NCBI GenBank assembly: GCA_963840565.1
Contig: CAWIZH010000003.1
Location: 186,001 to 250,000, forward strand
Reading direction: 5' to 3'
Source of the DNA: VRUE01 sp963840565
GTDB taxonomy: Bacteria; Actinomycetota; Thermoleophilia; Solirubrobacterales; 70-9
DNA length: 64,000 bases
Shown here: positions 40,361-48,496 of the stretch, piece by piece
How positions within the stretch are numbered: the first letter of the stretch is position 1
Layout of the letters: each line of letters begins with the position of its first letter
The notes under the pieces: model-generated
What the model saw: the letters and a program-made list of their open reading frames with translations, nothing else
What the model was told of the DNA's origin: nothing
The model's database searches: none
Program-made: the position numbers and the translations under genes

Positions 40361-41855
40361 CGCCCTGACGCATCGAGGGAAAGAGGATCACGTCCCGAAG
40401 GTTCTCGGCCCCGGCAAGGATCATCGTCAGTCGATCGATGCCGATGCCCGAGCCGCCCGCGGGCAACGACCCGTATTCGAGCGCCCGCACGAACTCGTCG
40501 TCGCTTGGATAGGGCGCCTCCTCGCTCTCGGGATGGCGGCGCTGGCGCTGGCGCACGAAGTTCTCGCGCTGCATGTCGGCGTCGTTGGTGTCGGTGCCGC
40601 CGCCGATGATCTCCATCCCGTCGACGACCCCGTCGAAGGCCTCACCCAGCAGCTCGGGATGCTCCGGCACCGGCTTCACCGTCGGCCAGAGTTCGCGCGG
40701 CAGGTCGACGAGGAAGGTGGGCTGGACCAGCTTCGGCTCGACCAGCTTGCCCTGGATCTCGTCGACGATCCAGGCCCAGTCGGCCTCCGGGTCGACGTCG
40801 TCCCCCAGCAGCTCGACCAGCTCCTCGCGGCTCGCGGTGAGGATGTCGACTTCGGTCTCCTCGAGGATCGCGTCGCGCAGGGTGATCCGCCTCCACGGCG
40901 CCTTGAAGTCGATCTTGCGACCGTCACGCTCGACCACCGTCGTCCCCAGCACCTGCTCGACCACGGTCGAGATCATCTGCTCGGCGAAGGCCATCACGCC
41001 CTCGTAGCCGGCGCAGCTGAGGAACCACTCGAGCATCGTGAACTCGGGGTTGTGTTTGGGCGAGAGGCCCTCGTTGCGGAAGAACCTGCTCAGCTCGTAG
41101 ACGTTCTCGAAGCCGCCGACGATCGCCCGCTTCAGGTAGAGCTCGGTCGCGGTGCGCAGGAACATTTCGCGGTTGAGCGCATGGTGGTGGGTGGTGAACG
41201 GGCGCGCCGCGGCGCCGCCGGCGAGGGTCTGCAGGATCGGCGTTTCGACCTCGACGAAGTCGCGCTCGTTGAGGTAGTTGCGGATCGCCGCGACCAGCTT
41301 CGCCCGCATCGCGAAGGTCTCGCGCGAGTCCTCGTTGGCCATCAGGTCGAGCTCGCGCTGGCGATAGCGGACCTCGGGGTCGGAGATTCCGTGGAAGAGG
41401 TCGGGCGGGTCGCGCAGCGCCTTGCCCAGCATCGTGCACTCGCGCACCGCCAGTGCCAGCTGGCCGCGCTTGGTCACGTGCAGGTCGCCCTCGACCCCGA
41501 TCGCATCGCCGATGTCGAGGTCGTCGATGCGGCCGAAGGCCTCCTCGCCGAGCGAGTCGAGCCGGGCGTAGGCCTGGATCGAGCCGCTTAGGTCGCGGAT
41601 GTCGAGGAAGGCGGTCTTGCCGTGGCCGCGACGGCCGACCAGCCGCCCGGCGATCCGGTAGGAGAACTCGTGCGCGCCCTCGCCCAGTTGCTCCGGGTCG
41701 TGGGCGGCGAAGATCGCCGAGATCTTGTCGCGGTCGGGAAAGCCCGCGTGCGGATAGGGATCGATGCCGTCGGCGCGCAGCCGCTCGAGCTTCGCCCGCC
41801 GTACATCCTCAGTGGAGCCCTGCGAGGGCTCGGCCCCCGCAGGCACGTCGCTCAT
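40332..41855 (-). CDS. lysS: lysyl-tRNA synthetase, class II
   Basis: 507 residues. N-terminal OB-fold anticodon domain (AGRLVGRRGHGKTAFLDIRD) and class II catalytic domain: motif 1 around FVEVETPILQTLAGGAAARP, motif 2 YELSRFFRNEGLSPKHNPEF, and motif 3 GSGIGIDRLTMILAGAENLR. It charges tRNA-Lys. It normally ends soon after DVILFP; here 13 residues (SMRQGGADPGRGST) follow, encoded by the palindrome arm. The stop lies inside that palindrome. It overlaps prmC start by 4 nt. Confidence 0.96.
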   Translation of the reverse strand: MSDVPAGAEPSQGSTEDVRRAKLERLRADGIDPYPHAGFPDRDKISAIFAAHDPEQLGEGAHEFSYRIAGRLVGRRGHGKTAFLDIRDLSGSIQAYARLDSLGEEAFGRIDDLDIGDAIGVEGDLHVTKRGQLALAVRECTMLGKALRDPPDLFHGISDPEVRYRQRELDLMANEDSRETFAMRAKLVAAIRNYLNERDFVEVETPILQTLAGGAAARPFTTHHHALNREMFLRTATELYLKRAIVGGFENVYELSRFFRNEGLSPKHNPEFTMLEWFLSCAGYEGVMAFAEQMISTVVEQVLGTTVVERDGRKIDFKAPWRRITLRDAILEETEVDILTASREELVELLGDDVDPEADWAWIVDEIQGKLVEPKLVQPTFLVDLPRELWPTVKPVPEHPELLGEAFDGVVDGMEIIGGGTDTNDADMQRENFVRQRQRRHPESEEAPYPSDDEFVRALEYGSLPAGGSGIGIDRLTMILAGAENLRDVILFPSMRQGGADPGRGST

Positions 41856-42658
41856 CGGGCCAGGCCGACCGTCACTCGCTCGTCGCCGCGGTAATCCGTC
41901 CGCGTTTCCGCCTCACCCAGCAGCTCCCGCATCGCCGGGCCGTGATGGGTGTCGTGCTCGAGCGCCAGGCGCCAGCCGCTCGGCGTTTCGGCGATCAGGC
42001 CGCGGATCACGCCGAGGCCGTCGTCACCGCTGTCGCCGAGCACGGCGATCTCGGGCTCGCGGCGGATCTCGGGCGAGCGCTGGTCGATCGAGGTATCGGT
42101 GATGTAAGGCAGGTTGGCGATCAGCAGGTCGACCTGGTCGACGTGATCGGGGATACCCCGGGCCACGGTGACCTCGAGCGGGATGCCGAGGCGGGCGGCG
42201 TTCTCGCGTGCTTTCTCCGCCGCCTCCTCAGAAAGGTCCGAGGCGGTCACCCGCAGGTCGGGACGCTCGTCGAGCAGAGCCAAAGCGATCGCGCCCGAGC
42301 CGGTGCCGACCTCGTGCACGCGAGCACCCTTCGGCAGCTCGACCCCGACGCTGACCAGCAACTCGGTCTCACGGCGGGGAATCAGCACTCGCTCGTCGAC
42401 CGCGATCTCGATCTCGCGGAAACGGCAGCTGCCGAGGATGTACTCCAGCGGCTCGCGTTCGCTGCGGCGCGAAACCAGACGTTCGATTTCCTCGCGGATC
42501 GCCGGGGAAACCTCGGTGGCGCCGTCCCGCTCTAAGTCTTCGACCCGGATCGCCAGCGCTTTCGCCACCAGCGCTTTGGCATCGGCTTCGGGTGCCTCGC
42601 AACCGGCCGCGGCAATCGACTCCGTTGCTTGTTTCACCATCTCGCCGGCGCTCGCCAT
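41852..42658 (-). CDS. prmC: peptide chain release factor N5-glutamine methyltransferase
   Basis: 268 residues from ATG 42658 behind GGAG; the open frame extends to 42811 without support. Markers are EPLEYILGSCRFREIEIAVD, VLIPRRETELLV, the SAM site VHEVGTGSGAIALALLDERP and DLLIANLPYITDTSI. The catalytic motif is NLPY, where NPPY is usual, a tolerated variant. It methylates the GGQ glutamine of RF1/RF2. The stop overlaps lysS and the gene lies just downstream of lgt, an uncommon housekeeping mix. Confidence 0.9.
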   Translation of the reverse strand: MASAGEMVKQATESIAAAGCEAPEADAKALVAKALAIRVEDLERDGATEVSPAIREEIERLVSRRSEREPLEYILGSCRFREIEIAVDERVLIPRRETELLVSVGVELPKGARVHEVGTGSGAIALALLDERPDLRVTASDLSEEAAEKARENAARLGIPLEVTVARGIPDHVDQVDLLIANLPYITDTSIDQRSPEIRREPEIAVLGDSGDDGLGVIRGLIAETPSGWRLALEHDTHHGPAMRELLGEAETRTDYRGDERVTVGLAR

Positions 42659-42690
42659 CAGCGGCGCTCCTTCCGTCTGGGCTTCCACGG

Positions 42691-43482
42691 CTACAACCCC
42701 GCTACGGGTCTGATCGGTTCGGTGGAGGCCACGCGCGACAGGGTACCGTGTCGGCGCCGAACCACGACGATCCACACCGCACCGGCGAGCATCATCGCCA
42801 AGCTCTCCCACTGGGCGGTGGTCAGGCTCAGGGCGACGGCGTCGTTGCGGCGCAGGAACTCGACCAGGAAACGCTCGGCGCCGGCGTAGAAGAGGTAGAT
42901 CGCGAAGAGGACGCCGGCCCGCACCCGGTCGCGCAGCTGCCAGAGGAACCAGGCGCCAAGGCCCATCGCCAGGGTCTCGTAGATCGGCGTCGGGTGGACG
43001 GTGCGGTCTGTAGGGACGGTGCCGTTGGGATAAGACATCGCCCAGGGTCCGTTCCAGGGCTTGCCGTAGTCGCCGTCGCCGGAGAGCTGACAGCCGCAGC
43101 GCCCAACCGCGTAGCCGAGGGCCAGCGCCGGCGCGGCGAGGTCGAGCAGAGCCAGTTCGAGGAAGTCGCGATACCAGGCCCAGAGAAAGACGGCGAGGGC
43201 GCCGCCGATCGCACCGCCGTACCAGACCAGGCCGGAGCCGGAGAAGAGGTTGCCGATCAGGTCGCTCTTGACGCTGCTCCAGTTCTGGATCAGGAAGTAG
43301 ACGCGCGAACCGACGATGCCGCCGAGCAGCGCCGAGAAGCCCATCTCATAGGCCCAGTCGACCGGCTTGCCGACCTCCCCCAAGCGCTTCCAGATCAGTG
43401 CTCCCGCGGCGAGGAAGGCCAGTGCGAACATCAGGCCGAAGGTCTGCAGCGTGACCGGCCCCAGATGAAGCTCGGGGTACAC
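42691..43482 (-). CDS. lgt: prolipoprotein diacylglyceryl transferase
   Basis: 263 residues with seven hydrophobic segments. Signature blocks: FGLMFALAFLAAGALIWKRL, GLVWYGGAIGGALAVFLWAW, YAVGRCGCQLSGDGDYGKPW (Lgt signature with the essential Arg) and VHPTPIYETLAMGLGAWFL. It moves diacylglycerol from phosphatidylglycerol to the lipobox Cys of preprolipoproteins. GTG 43482 lies 3 nt after argF, so it is in that operon. Confidence 0.94.
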   Translation of the reverse strand: MYPELHLGPVTLQTFGLMFALAFLAAGALIWKRLGEVGKPVDWAYEMGFSALLGGIVGSRVYFLIQNWSSVKSDLIGNLFSGSGLVWYGGAIGGALAVFLWAWYRDFLELALLDLAAPALALGYAVGRCGCQLSGDGDYGKPWNGPWAMSYPNGTVPTDRTVHPTPIYETLAMGLGAWFLWQLRDRVRAGVLFAIYLFYAGAERFLVEFLRRNDAVALSLTTAQWESLAMMLAGAVWIVVVRRRHGTLSRVASTEPIRPVAGL

Positions 43483-43485
43483 CGC

Positions 43486-44373
43486 TCAGCCGCCGAGCAG
43501 CATCTCGAGCAGCGCCTTCTGGGTATGTAGGCGATTCTCCGCCTGGTCCCAGACGGCGGAACGATCGCCGTAGAGCACCTCGGCGGTGATCTCCTCGCCC
43601 GGATGGGCGGGCAGGCAGTGCAGGACGACGGCGCTGTCCTTTGCCGCCGAGAGCAAGTCAGCATCGATCCGGAATGGGGCGAGGTCGGCACGGCGTCGAT
43701 CCGCCTCGGCCTCGTCGCCCATACTGACCCAGACGTCGGTGTAGATCGCGTCGGCGCCGGCGGCCGCGTCGCGCGGATCGCCGGTCAGCTTCACCCCGTG
43801 ACCCTCCTCCAGCTGATAGCCGGGCGGCGCCGCGACCACCACCTCGACCCCGGCAAGCTCGCCGAGGATCGCCAGCGAACGGGCGACGTTGTTGCCGTCG
43901 CCGACATAGGCGAGGCGGAGGCCGGCGAGCTCGCCGAAGCGCTCGCGCAGGGTCAGCAGGTCGGCGAGGGCCTGGCAGGGGTGGTGGAGCGGGGTGAGCG
44001 CGTTGACCACCGGCACCTCGGCCACGGCGGCGAGCTCGGCCACCGCTTCGTGTGAGCCGGAACGGATCACGATCGCGTCGACGTAGCGCGAGAAGATCCG
44101 CGCCGTGTCGCCAACCGACTCGCCGCGCGAGACCTGCAGCTCATTGCCGCGCAACATGATCGGCGTCGCGCCCAGCTGGGCGGCGCCGACCTCGAAGGAG
44201 ATCCGCGTCCGGGTCGACGGCTTCTCGAAGACGAGGGCGATGCTGCGCCCAGCCAGCGCCTCGGCGCCAAGGCGCTCGCGCCTGCCGGCTTTGAGCGCGG
44301 CGGCGCGATCGAGCAGCTTGCCCAGCTCGAAGGCGCCCAGCTCTTCTCCTGTGAGGAAGTCTCGCTTCTTCAA
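43486..44373 (-). CDS. argF: ornithine carbamoyltransferase
   Basis: 295 residues. FEKPSTRTRISFEVGAAQLG is the carbamoyl-phosphate motif, MLRGNELQVSRGESVGDTAR the loop, HHPCQALADLLTLRERFG the HPxQ motif, and VVLHCLPAHPGEEITAEV the ornithine HCLP motif. It makes citrulline for arginine synthesis. The likely start is TTG 44373 (reading LKKRDFLTGEEL), 8 bases after TAGTAT and without a ribosome site, suggesting a leaderless message. Confidence 0.93.
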   Translation of the reverse strand: MKKRDFLTGEELGAFELGKLLDRAAALKAGRRERLGAEALAGRSIALVFEKPSTRTRISFEVGAAQLGATPIMLRGNELQVSRGESVGDTARIFSRYVDAIVIRSGSHEAVAELAAVAEVPVVNALTPLHHPCQALADLLTLRERFGELAGLRLAYVGDGNNVARSLAILGELAGVEVVVAAPPGYQLEEGHGVKLTGDPRDAAAGADAIYTDVWVSMGDEAEADRRRADLAPFRIDADLLSAAKDSAVVLHCLPAHPGEEITAEVLYGDRSAVWDQAENRLHTQKALLEMLLGG

Positions 44374-44391
44374 GCAGCGGATACTACGGCG
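44374..44391. promoter_or_regulatory. 18-bp divergent leaderless promoter core
   Basis: Only 18 bp separate TTG of argF and GTG of the EEP gene. Within it GATACT (44380-44385, plus) and TAGTAT (44381-44386, minus) are overlapping -10-like hexamers, each 6-8 nt from its start codon. -35 elements would lie inside the opposite coding sequence. Inferred. Confidence 0.5.
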
Positions 44392-45248
44392 GTGGAATTC
44401 ACCGCCGTAGGCTGGAATCTCTTCCACGGGCGCGACTTCCCGCCCGACCCCGCCCTCTTCACCTGGCGCTCGCGCCTGCTGCGGATCGAGGAGCGCAACC
44501 AGACCCACGTCCAGGTCAACCGCGACCTCGCGGCCGAGTTCGCGGCGATGCTGGCGAACGCCGAGTGGGACGTGGCGCTGCTGCAGGAGTGCCCACCGCG
44601 CTTTGCCGCGCCGCTAGCGCAGGCCTGCGAGGCCGAAGCGCACCGTGTGCTCACCTCGCGCAATTCAGTGGGCGCCCTGCGCGCCGCCGCCGCCCGCCTC
44701 AACCCGGACCTGATCGCCTCCGGCGAGGGCGGCTCGAACCTAACCCTGGTCCGAACTCCTTCCGGTGCGCTTTATCCCCCTATGACGGGGGAAAGGCGCA
44801 CCGGAACGGCGGGATCGTCGAGCGGCGTGAGTTGGCGATCCATACGGGGTGGCCGGAGCGGCGGGCGATGGCGTTTACTCGCACCGCCCCTGGACTCTGC
44901 ATCGCCAACCTGCACGCGACAAACGACAGGCCCGAGCTCGCTGCCGCCGACGTCCTGCTGGCGGCGGAAGCCGCGGTCGGCTGGGCTGGTAATTCGCCGC
45001 TGCTCTTTGGCGGCGACCTCAACCTGCGCCCTGCCAAGGATCCCGGCATCTTTGAAGAGCTGGAAGGCCGCTTCGGCCTCGCGGGAACCACCGGCCCACG
45101 GGCAATCGATCACCTGCTCTCTCGCGGCCTCAAAGTCGTCGAGGCCGCGGCGCCCTGGCCGCCCGAGGATCGCGAGCTGCACAGCGAGGGCCGCGCGCTG
45201 CGCCTCTCCGACCACGCTCCCGTCCAGGCAAGCTTCGCGTCAGGCTGA
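44392..45248 (+). pseudogene. endonuclease/exonuclease/phosphatase gene split by a palindromic repeat
   Basis: The first frame reads EFTAVGWNLFHGRDFPPDPA (EEP start), WDVALLQECPPRFAAPLAQA (Glu ligand) and EGGSNLTLVR. The second frame resumes NGGIVERRELAIHTGWPERR, CIANLHATNDRPELAAADVL, LLFGGDLNLRP (GDLN) and RLSDHAPVQASF (SDH). Between LVR and NGG lies a 50-nt R1 repeat (not a multiple of 3), so translation in frame 1 continues 17 foreign residues and then out of frame. All EEP metal residues exist but are split between frames, so the gene is probably inactive. Confidence 0.8.
44758..44807. repeat. palindromic repeat family R1, copy 2, inside an EEP gene
   Basis: TTCCGGTGCGC and GCGCACCGGAA arms at 44760 and 44796 flank a T-rich and G-rich centre. 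It resembles copies at 32041 and 60311. Deleting 50 nt restores the EEP reading frame (LVRNGGIVERR), so the element is an insertion relative to the ancestral gene. Confidence 0.85.
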
Positions 45249-45324
45249 CCCCAAGCCCGCCGAAAGGGCAGGGATGAGATAGTCCGTCGCACCCCGCGCA
45301 AACCCACCAGGAAGGCGAGTGAGC

Positions 45325-45810
45325 ATGGCCGCGAAAAAACCGACCACCGGCAAAGCGACAAAAAAACCCAAAGCCGGCACGCAGGCCAAGAAAGCCGCCG
45401 CTAAAAGCGCCAAGAAACCGGCTGCCAAAAAAGCCAAAGTCAAAGCGAAAGCTAAAGCGAAAACCGCGAAAAAATCGGCTCGTAAATCAGCGCCGCGAGC
45501 GGGCGCGACGTCCGGGCTCGATAAGAGCGTCGAGCAGTTCCGCGAGAGCCTCGAGCGCAGCGTCACGCTCAGCCGCGACCGCCTGCAGGAGGTCGTCGAC
45601 GACGCGGTCAAACGCGGTCGGATGACCCGCGGCGACTCCGAGAAAATGCTTTCCGACCTGATCAAAAAGGGCCGGCGCCAGACCGACTCGATGCTGAAGG
45701 AGCTGGAACGACTGGTCCAGCAGGCACGGCGCGAGGTCGGCGGCCGGGCCGAGCCGGTGCGCAAACAGGCGACGCAGGCGGCGCGCCGCGCCCGCAAGAA
45801 ACTCGGTTAA
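45325..45810 (+). CDS. histone H1-like/phasin-like Lys-Ala-rich protein
   Basis: 161 residues from ATG 45325, with AGGAAGG 9 nt upstream. Residues 1-60 are Lys/Ala/Pro repeats (KKPAAKKAKVKAKAKAKTAK) similar to histone H1 C-tails, probably DNA-binding. Residues 65-150 form an amphipathic helix (QFRESLERSVTLSRDRLQEV) like a phasin or polyhydroxyalkanoate-granule/coiled-coil domain. Possibly a nucleoid protein. The lysine block uses AAA/AAG codons and is locally A-rich, a clear compositional dip. Confidence 0.72.
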   Translation: MAAKKPTTGKATKKPKAGTQAKKAAAKSAKKPAAKKAKVKAKAKAKTAKKSARKSAPRAGATSGLDKSVEQFRESLERSVTLSRDRLQEVVDDAVKRGRMTRGDSEKMLSDLIKKGRRQTDSMLKELERLVQQARREVGGRAEPVRKQATQAARRARKKLG

Positions 45811-45812
45811 CC

Positions 45813-47156
45813 GTGGAGGGGGCCACCGGTGAGAAGCCGGCGGCCCGCCGGCACCGAGGCGAGCAGCTTGAGGTCGAGATCGACTCGCTCGCCTTCGGCG
45901 GGCGGGGCGTCGCACGCAGCGAGGGGCTTGTCGTCTTCGTCGCCGGGGCACTGCCCGGCGACCGGGTGCGGGTGGAGATCACCAAAGCGAAGAAGCGCTT
46001 CGCCGAGGCGCGCACGCTCGAGCTGCTGCAGCCCAGCACCGAGCGCATCGCCGACCGCTGCATTCACGAGGGCGAGCCGTGCCCCGGCGCCCCCTGGCAG
46101 GGCCTTGCCTACGAGCGCCAGCTGACCCACAAGAGCGAGCAGGTCGACGAGGCGCTGCGGCGGATCGGTGGCCTCGACGGCTTCGAGCTGGAGCAGATCG
46201 AGCCGGCGCTAGAGCAGTGGCGCTACCGCAACAAGCTCGAGTACTCCTTCGGCGAACGCGACGGCGAACCGACCCTCGGCTTCCATGCCCGCGGCCGCTG
46301 GGACCTGATCGTCGACGTCGACGACTGTCAGCTCGCCTCCGAGCGCGGCAACGCGGCGCGCAACGCGGTCCGCGAGTGGGCGCGGCTGGAATCGGTCCCC
46401 GCCTACGACTCCCGCGCGCGGGAGGGCACCCTACGCAACCTGGTCGTGCGCGAGGGCTGGCGCACCGGTCAGATCCAGACCCGGCTGGTCACCTCAGCGG
46501 CCGCCTTCCCCAAACCCCCGGTCGACCTGCACACCGCGATCGAGGGCGACAGCGGCGGCACCGACGGCCCGACCGGGGTGCTCGGCGAGGAGCGCCTGCG
46601 CGAGGAGCTCAGCGGGCTGAAGCTGGAGATGTCGCACGGCGCCTTCTTCCAGACCAACACCGAGATGGCCGAGCGCCTCTACGCGATCGCCGCCGAGTAC
46701 GCGGGGCTGAGCGGCAGCGAGCGCGTCTTCGACCTCTACTGCGGGATCGGCACGATCGGCCTGACGATGGCGGCGAAGGCCGGCGAGGTCTGGGGCGTCG
46801 AGATCGTCCCCGAGGCAATCGCCGACGCCGAACGCAACGCCGAGCAGAACAAGATCGAGAACTCCCACTTCTTCGCCGGCAGCGCCCGCACCAGCGTGCG
46901 GCCGTTGATCGAGCAGGCAGGCAAGCCCGACGTGGTCGTGATCGACCCACCGCGCGCCGGCCTCTCGCAGAAGATCGTCCGCCGCCTGATCGAGTGCGAG
47001 GCAAAGAAGATCGTCTACGTCTCCTGCAACCCGACCACCCTCGCCCCCAACGCCGCCCAACTGGTCGAGGCCGGCTACACCCTGCGCCGCGTCAAGCCGG
47101 TCGACATGTTCCCCCAGACCCCGCACATCGAGTGCGTGGCGCTGCTGGAAAAGTAA
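45813..47156 (+). CDS. 23S rRNA (uracil-C5)-methyltransferase, RlmCD/TrmA family with TRAM domain
   Basis: 447 residues. N-terminal TRAM domain (LEVEIDSLAFGGRGVARSEG to VRVEITKAKKRFAEART), a Cys-rich stretch (DRCIHEGEPCPGAPW) like the iron-sulphur region, QWRYRNKLEYSFGE, the SAM site VFDLYCGIGTIGLTMAAKAG, VVVIDPPRAGLSQKIV and the catalytic YVSCNPTTLAPN Cys. It methylates a 23S rRNA uracil (RlmD-like). GTG 45813 is 2 nt after the H1-like stop. Confidence 0.9.
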   Translation: MEGATGEKPAARRHRGEQLEVEIDSLAFGGRGVARSEGLVVFVAGALPGDRVRVEITKAKKRFAEARTLELLQPSTERIADRCIHEGEPCPGAPWQGLAYERQLTHKSEQVDEALRRIGGLDGFELEQIEPALEQWRYRNKLEYSFGERDGEPTLGFHARGRWDLIVDVDDCQLASERGNAARNAVREWARLESVPAYDSRAREGTLRNLVVREGWRTGQIQTRLVTSAAAFPKPPVDLHTAIEGDSGGTDGPTGVLGEERLREELSGLKLEMSHGAFFQTNTEMAERLYAIAAEYAGLSGSERVFDLYCGIGTIGLTMAAKAGEVWGVEIVPEAIADAERNAEQNKIENSHFFAGSARTSVRPLIEQAGKPDVVVIDPPRAGLSQKIVRRLIECEAKKIVYVSCNPTTLAPNAAQLVEAGYTLRRVKPVDMFPQTPHIECVALLEK

Positions 47157-47159
47157 CGT

Positions 47160-47564
47160 TCAGACCTGGCTCGCGATGGCGGCAAAGCCAGTGACGATGG
47201 CGCCGGACATCGCTATGAACCCGAAGACCAATGCGCGCTGAACTCCATTGATCTCTTTGCGCACCTCGCCTATCTCTCCCCGTACGCCGCTGATCTCTCC
47301 CCGTATCGCCTTGAATTCGTCCTTCATCTCGATTCGCACGCCGCGGATCTCGGCTTCTACCCGGTTGAACCTCTGGTCGACCTGGTCAAACCTCTGATCG
47401 ACCTGAACGAACCTCTGGTCGACTTGGTCGAACCTCTGGTCGACCTGAACGAACCTCTGGTCGACTTGGTCGAACCTCTGGTCGACCTGTTCGAAGCCGC
47501 GATCGACCTTGCTGCTGAGGTCGTCGAGCCGCCCGTCTGTCCATTCCTGAACCATTGCCTCCAT
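47160..47564 (-). CDS. coiled-coil protein with seven-residue repeats and C-terminal membrane helix
   Basis: 134 residues. Residues 20-70 are successive heptads of VDQRF(D/V)Q, coded by 21-bp units; a further coiled-coil follows (FKAIRGEISGVRGEIGEVRK) and a C-terminal hydrophobic helix (ALVFGFIAMSGAIVTGFAAI). The design resembles short membrane-anchored coiled-coil proteins of the DUF1640/t-SNARE-like kind. Function unknown. ATG 47564 is the first of two close Mets. Confidence 0.72.
   Translation of the reverse strand: MEAMVQEWTDGRLDDLSSKVDRGFEQVDQRFDQVDQRFVQVDQRFDQVDQRFVQVDQRFDQVDQRFNRVEAEIRGVRIEMKDEFKAIRGEISGVRGEIGEVRKEINGVQRALVFGFIAMSGAIVTGFAAIASQV
47361..47493. repeat. tandem 21-bp repeat encoding heptads
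   Basis: About six near-identical 21-bp units, alternating the ACCTGGTC and ACCTGAAC versions around GGTCGACCT/TGAT. They encode alternating VDQRFDQ and VDQRFVQ heptads on the minus strand. The unit pairs alternate, so the real duplication unit may be 42 bp. Copy number is likely variable. Confidence 0.8.
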
Positions 47565-47665
47565 GATGATGCCACGCTATCCTGGAATGTGTTGTCTGTG
47601 GTTGAGTTGAGATTGAAAATTCGTCACATCTTCCGTACGAAGACCAGGCAATAGGCTCCAGCCCT

Positions 47666-48496
47666 GTGCGCGTTGGCAAAAGCAGAGGATTCGGAGTGGC
47701 GGCTGGGCTCGACTCCGACGTAGCGCGGCCGCTGGCTGAGCGCTGCGCCGCGCTGGGCTACGGCTCGATGTGGTCCAACGACCATCCCGGCGCCAAAGGC
47801 CTTGAGACGCTGGCCGAGTTCGGCAGCGCGGCTCCCGGCCTCGACCTAGGCGTCGCCGTGATCGCCCTCGACCGCACGCCACCCGAGGTCATTGCCGCCG
47901 ACATCGAGCGGCTCGGCCTCGACCCGGCCCGGCTCTGGCTCGGCGTTGGCGCCGGCTTCTCGAAGAAGCCACTGACGCAGATGCGCGAGTCCCTCCCCGA
48001 CCTCCGCGAGAAGCTCCCGGGCGTCCGCCTGGTCCTCGCCGCGATGGGCCCAAAGATGTGCGCCCTCGCGGGCGCCGAGTTCGACGGCGTCTTCTTCAAC
48101 TGGATGACCCCCGACTTCGCCGCCGGCGCCCGCCAAAAGGTAGAGGCCGGAGCCAAAGAAGCTAACCGTGAAACACCCCCAGTCTTCGGCTACGTCCGCA
48201 CAGCAGTAGGCCCCGACGCCCCAGAGCGCCTAGCCAAGGAGGAGTCCTTCTACCGCGACCTCCACCCCGGCTACCGAAACCACTTCGACCGCCTAGCCGA
48301 GCCCGAGGGCACCGTCGGCGTGGCCGCCACCGATAGTGACGACGCCCAGTCCCAGCTGGCCGCTTACAAAGCCCTCGACACCGTCGTCGTCAGAGGTCTC
48401 GCATCAGCGAAGGTAGAGCCGATGCTCACCGTCGCCGAGTCACGCCGCCCCCTCAATAGGGCGGCAGGTCCTCGTACCAATCGCCGAGCGTCTTGA
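47666..48496 (+). CDS. LLM-class flavin/F420-dependent oxidoreductase
   Basis: 276 residues of TIM-barrel LLM type. VGKSRGFGVAAGLDSDVARP at the start, YGSMWSNDHPGAKGLETLAE, LDLGVAVIALDRTPPEVIAA and RLWLGVGAGFSKKPLTQM match the F420-dependent branch. It probably uses F420H2 or FMN; substrate unknown. GTG 47666. Its last 44 nt overlap the convergent uracil-DNA glycosylase. Confidence 0.83.
   Translation: MRVGKSRGFGVAAGLDSDVARPLAERCAALGYGSMWSNDHPGAKGLETLAEFGSAAPGLDLGVAVIALDRTPPEVIAADIERLGLDPARLWLGVGAGFSKKPLTQMRESLPDLREKLPGVRLVLAAMGPKMCALAGAEFDGVFFNWMTPDFAAGARQKVEAGAKEANRETPPVFGYVRTAVGPDAPERLAKEESFYRDLHPGYRNHFDRLAEPEGTVGVAATDSDDAQSQLAAYKALDTVVVRGLASAKVEPMLTVAESRRPLNRAAGPRTNRRAS

Noticed and set aside
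44392..45248. Programmed frameshift in the EEP gene
   Set aside because: The break coincides exactly with a 50-bp palindromic repeat found elsewhere, which explains it as an insertion.
47361..47493. Tandem 21-bp units as a CRISPR array
   Set aside because: There are no spacers and the units are in frame and encode heptads.
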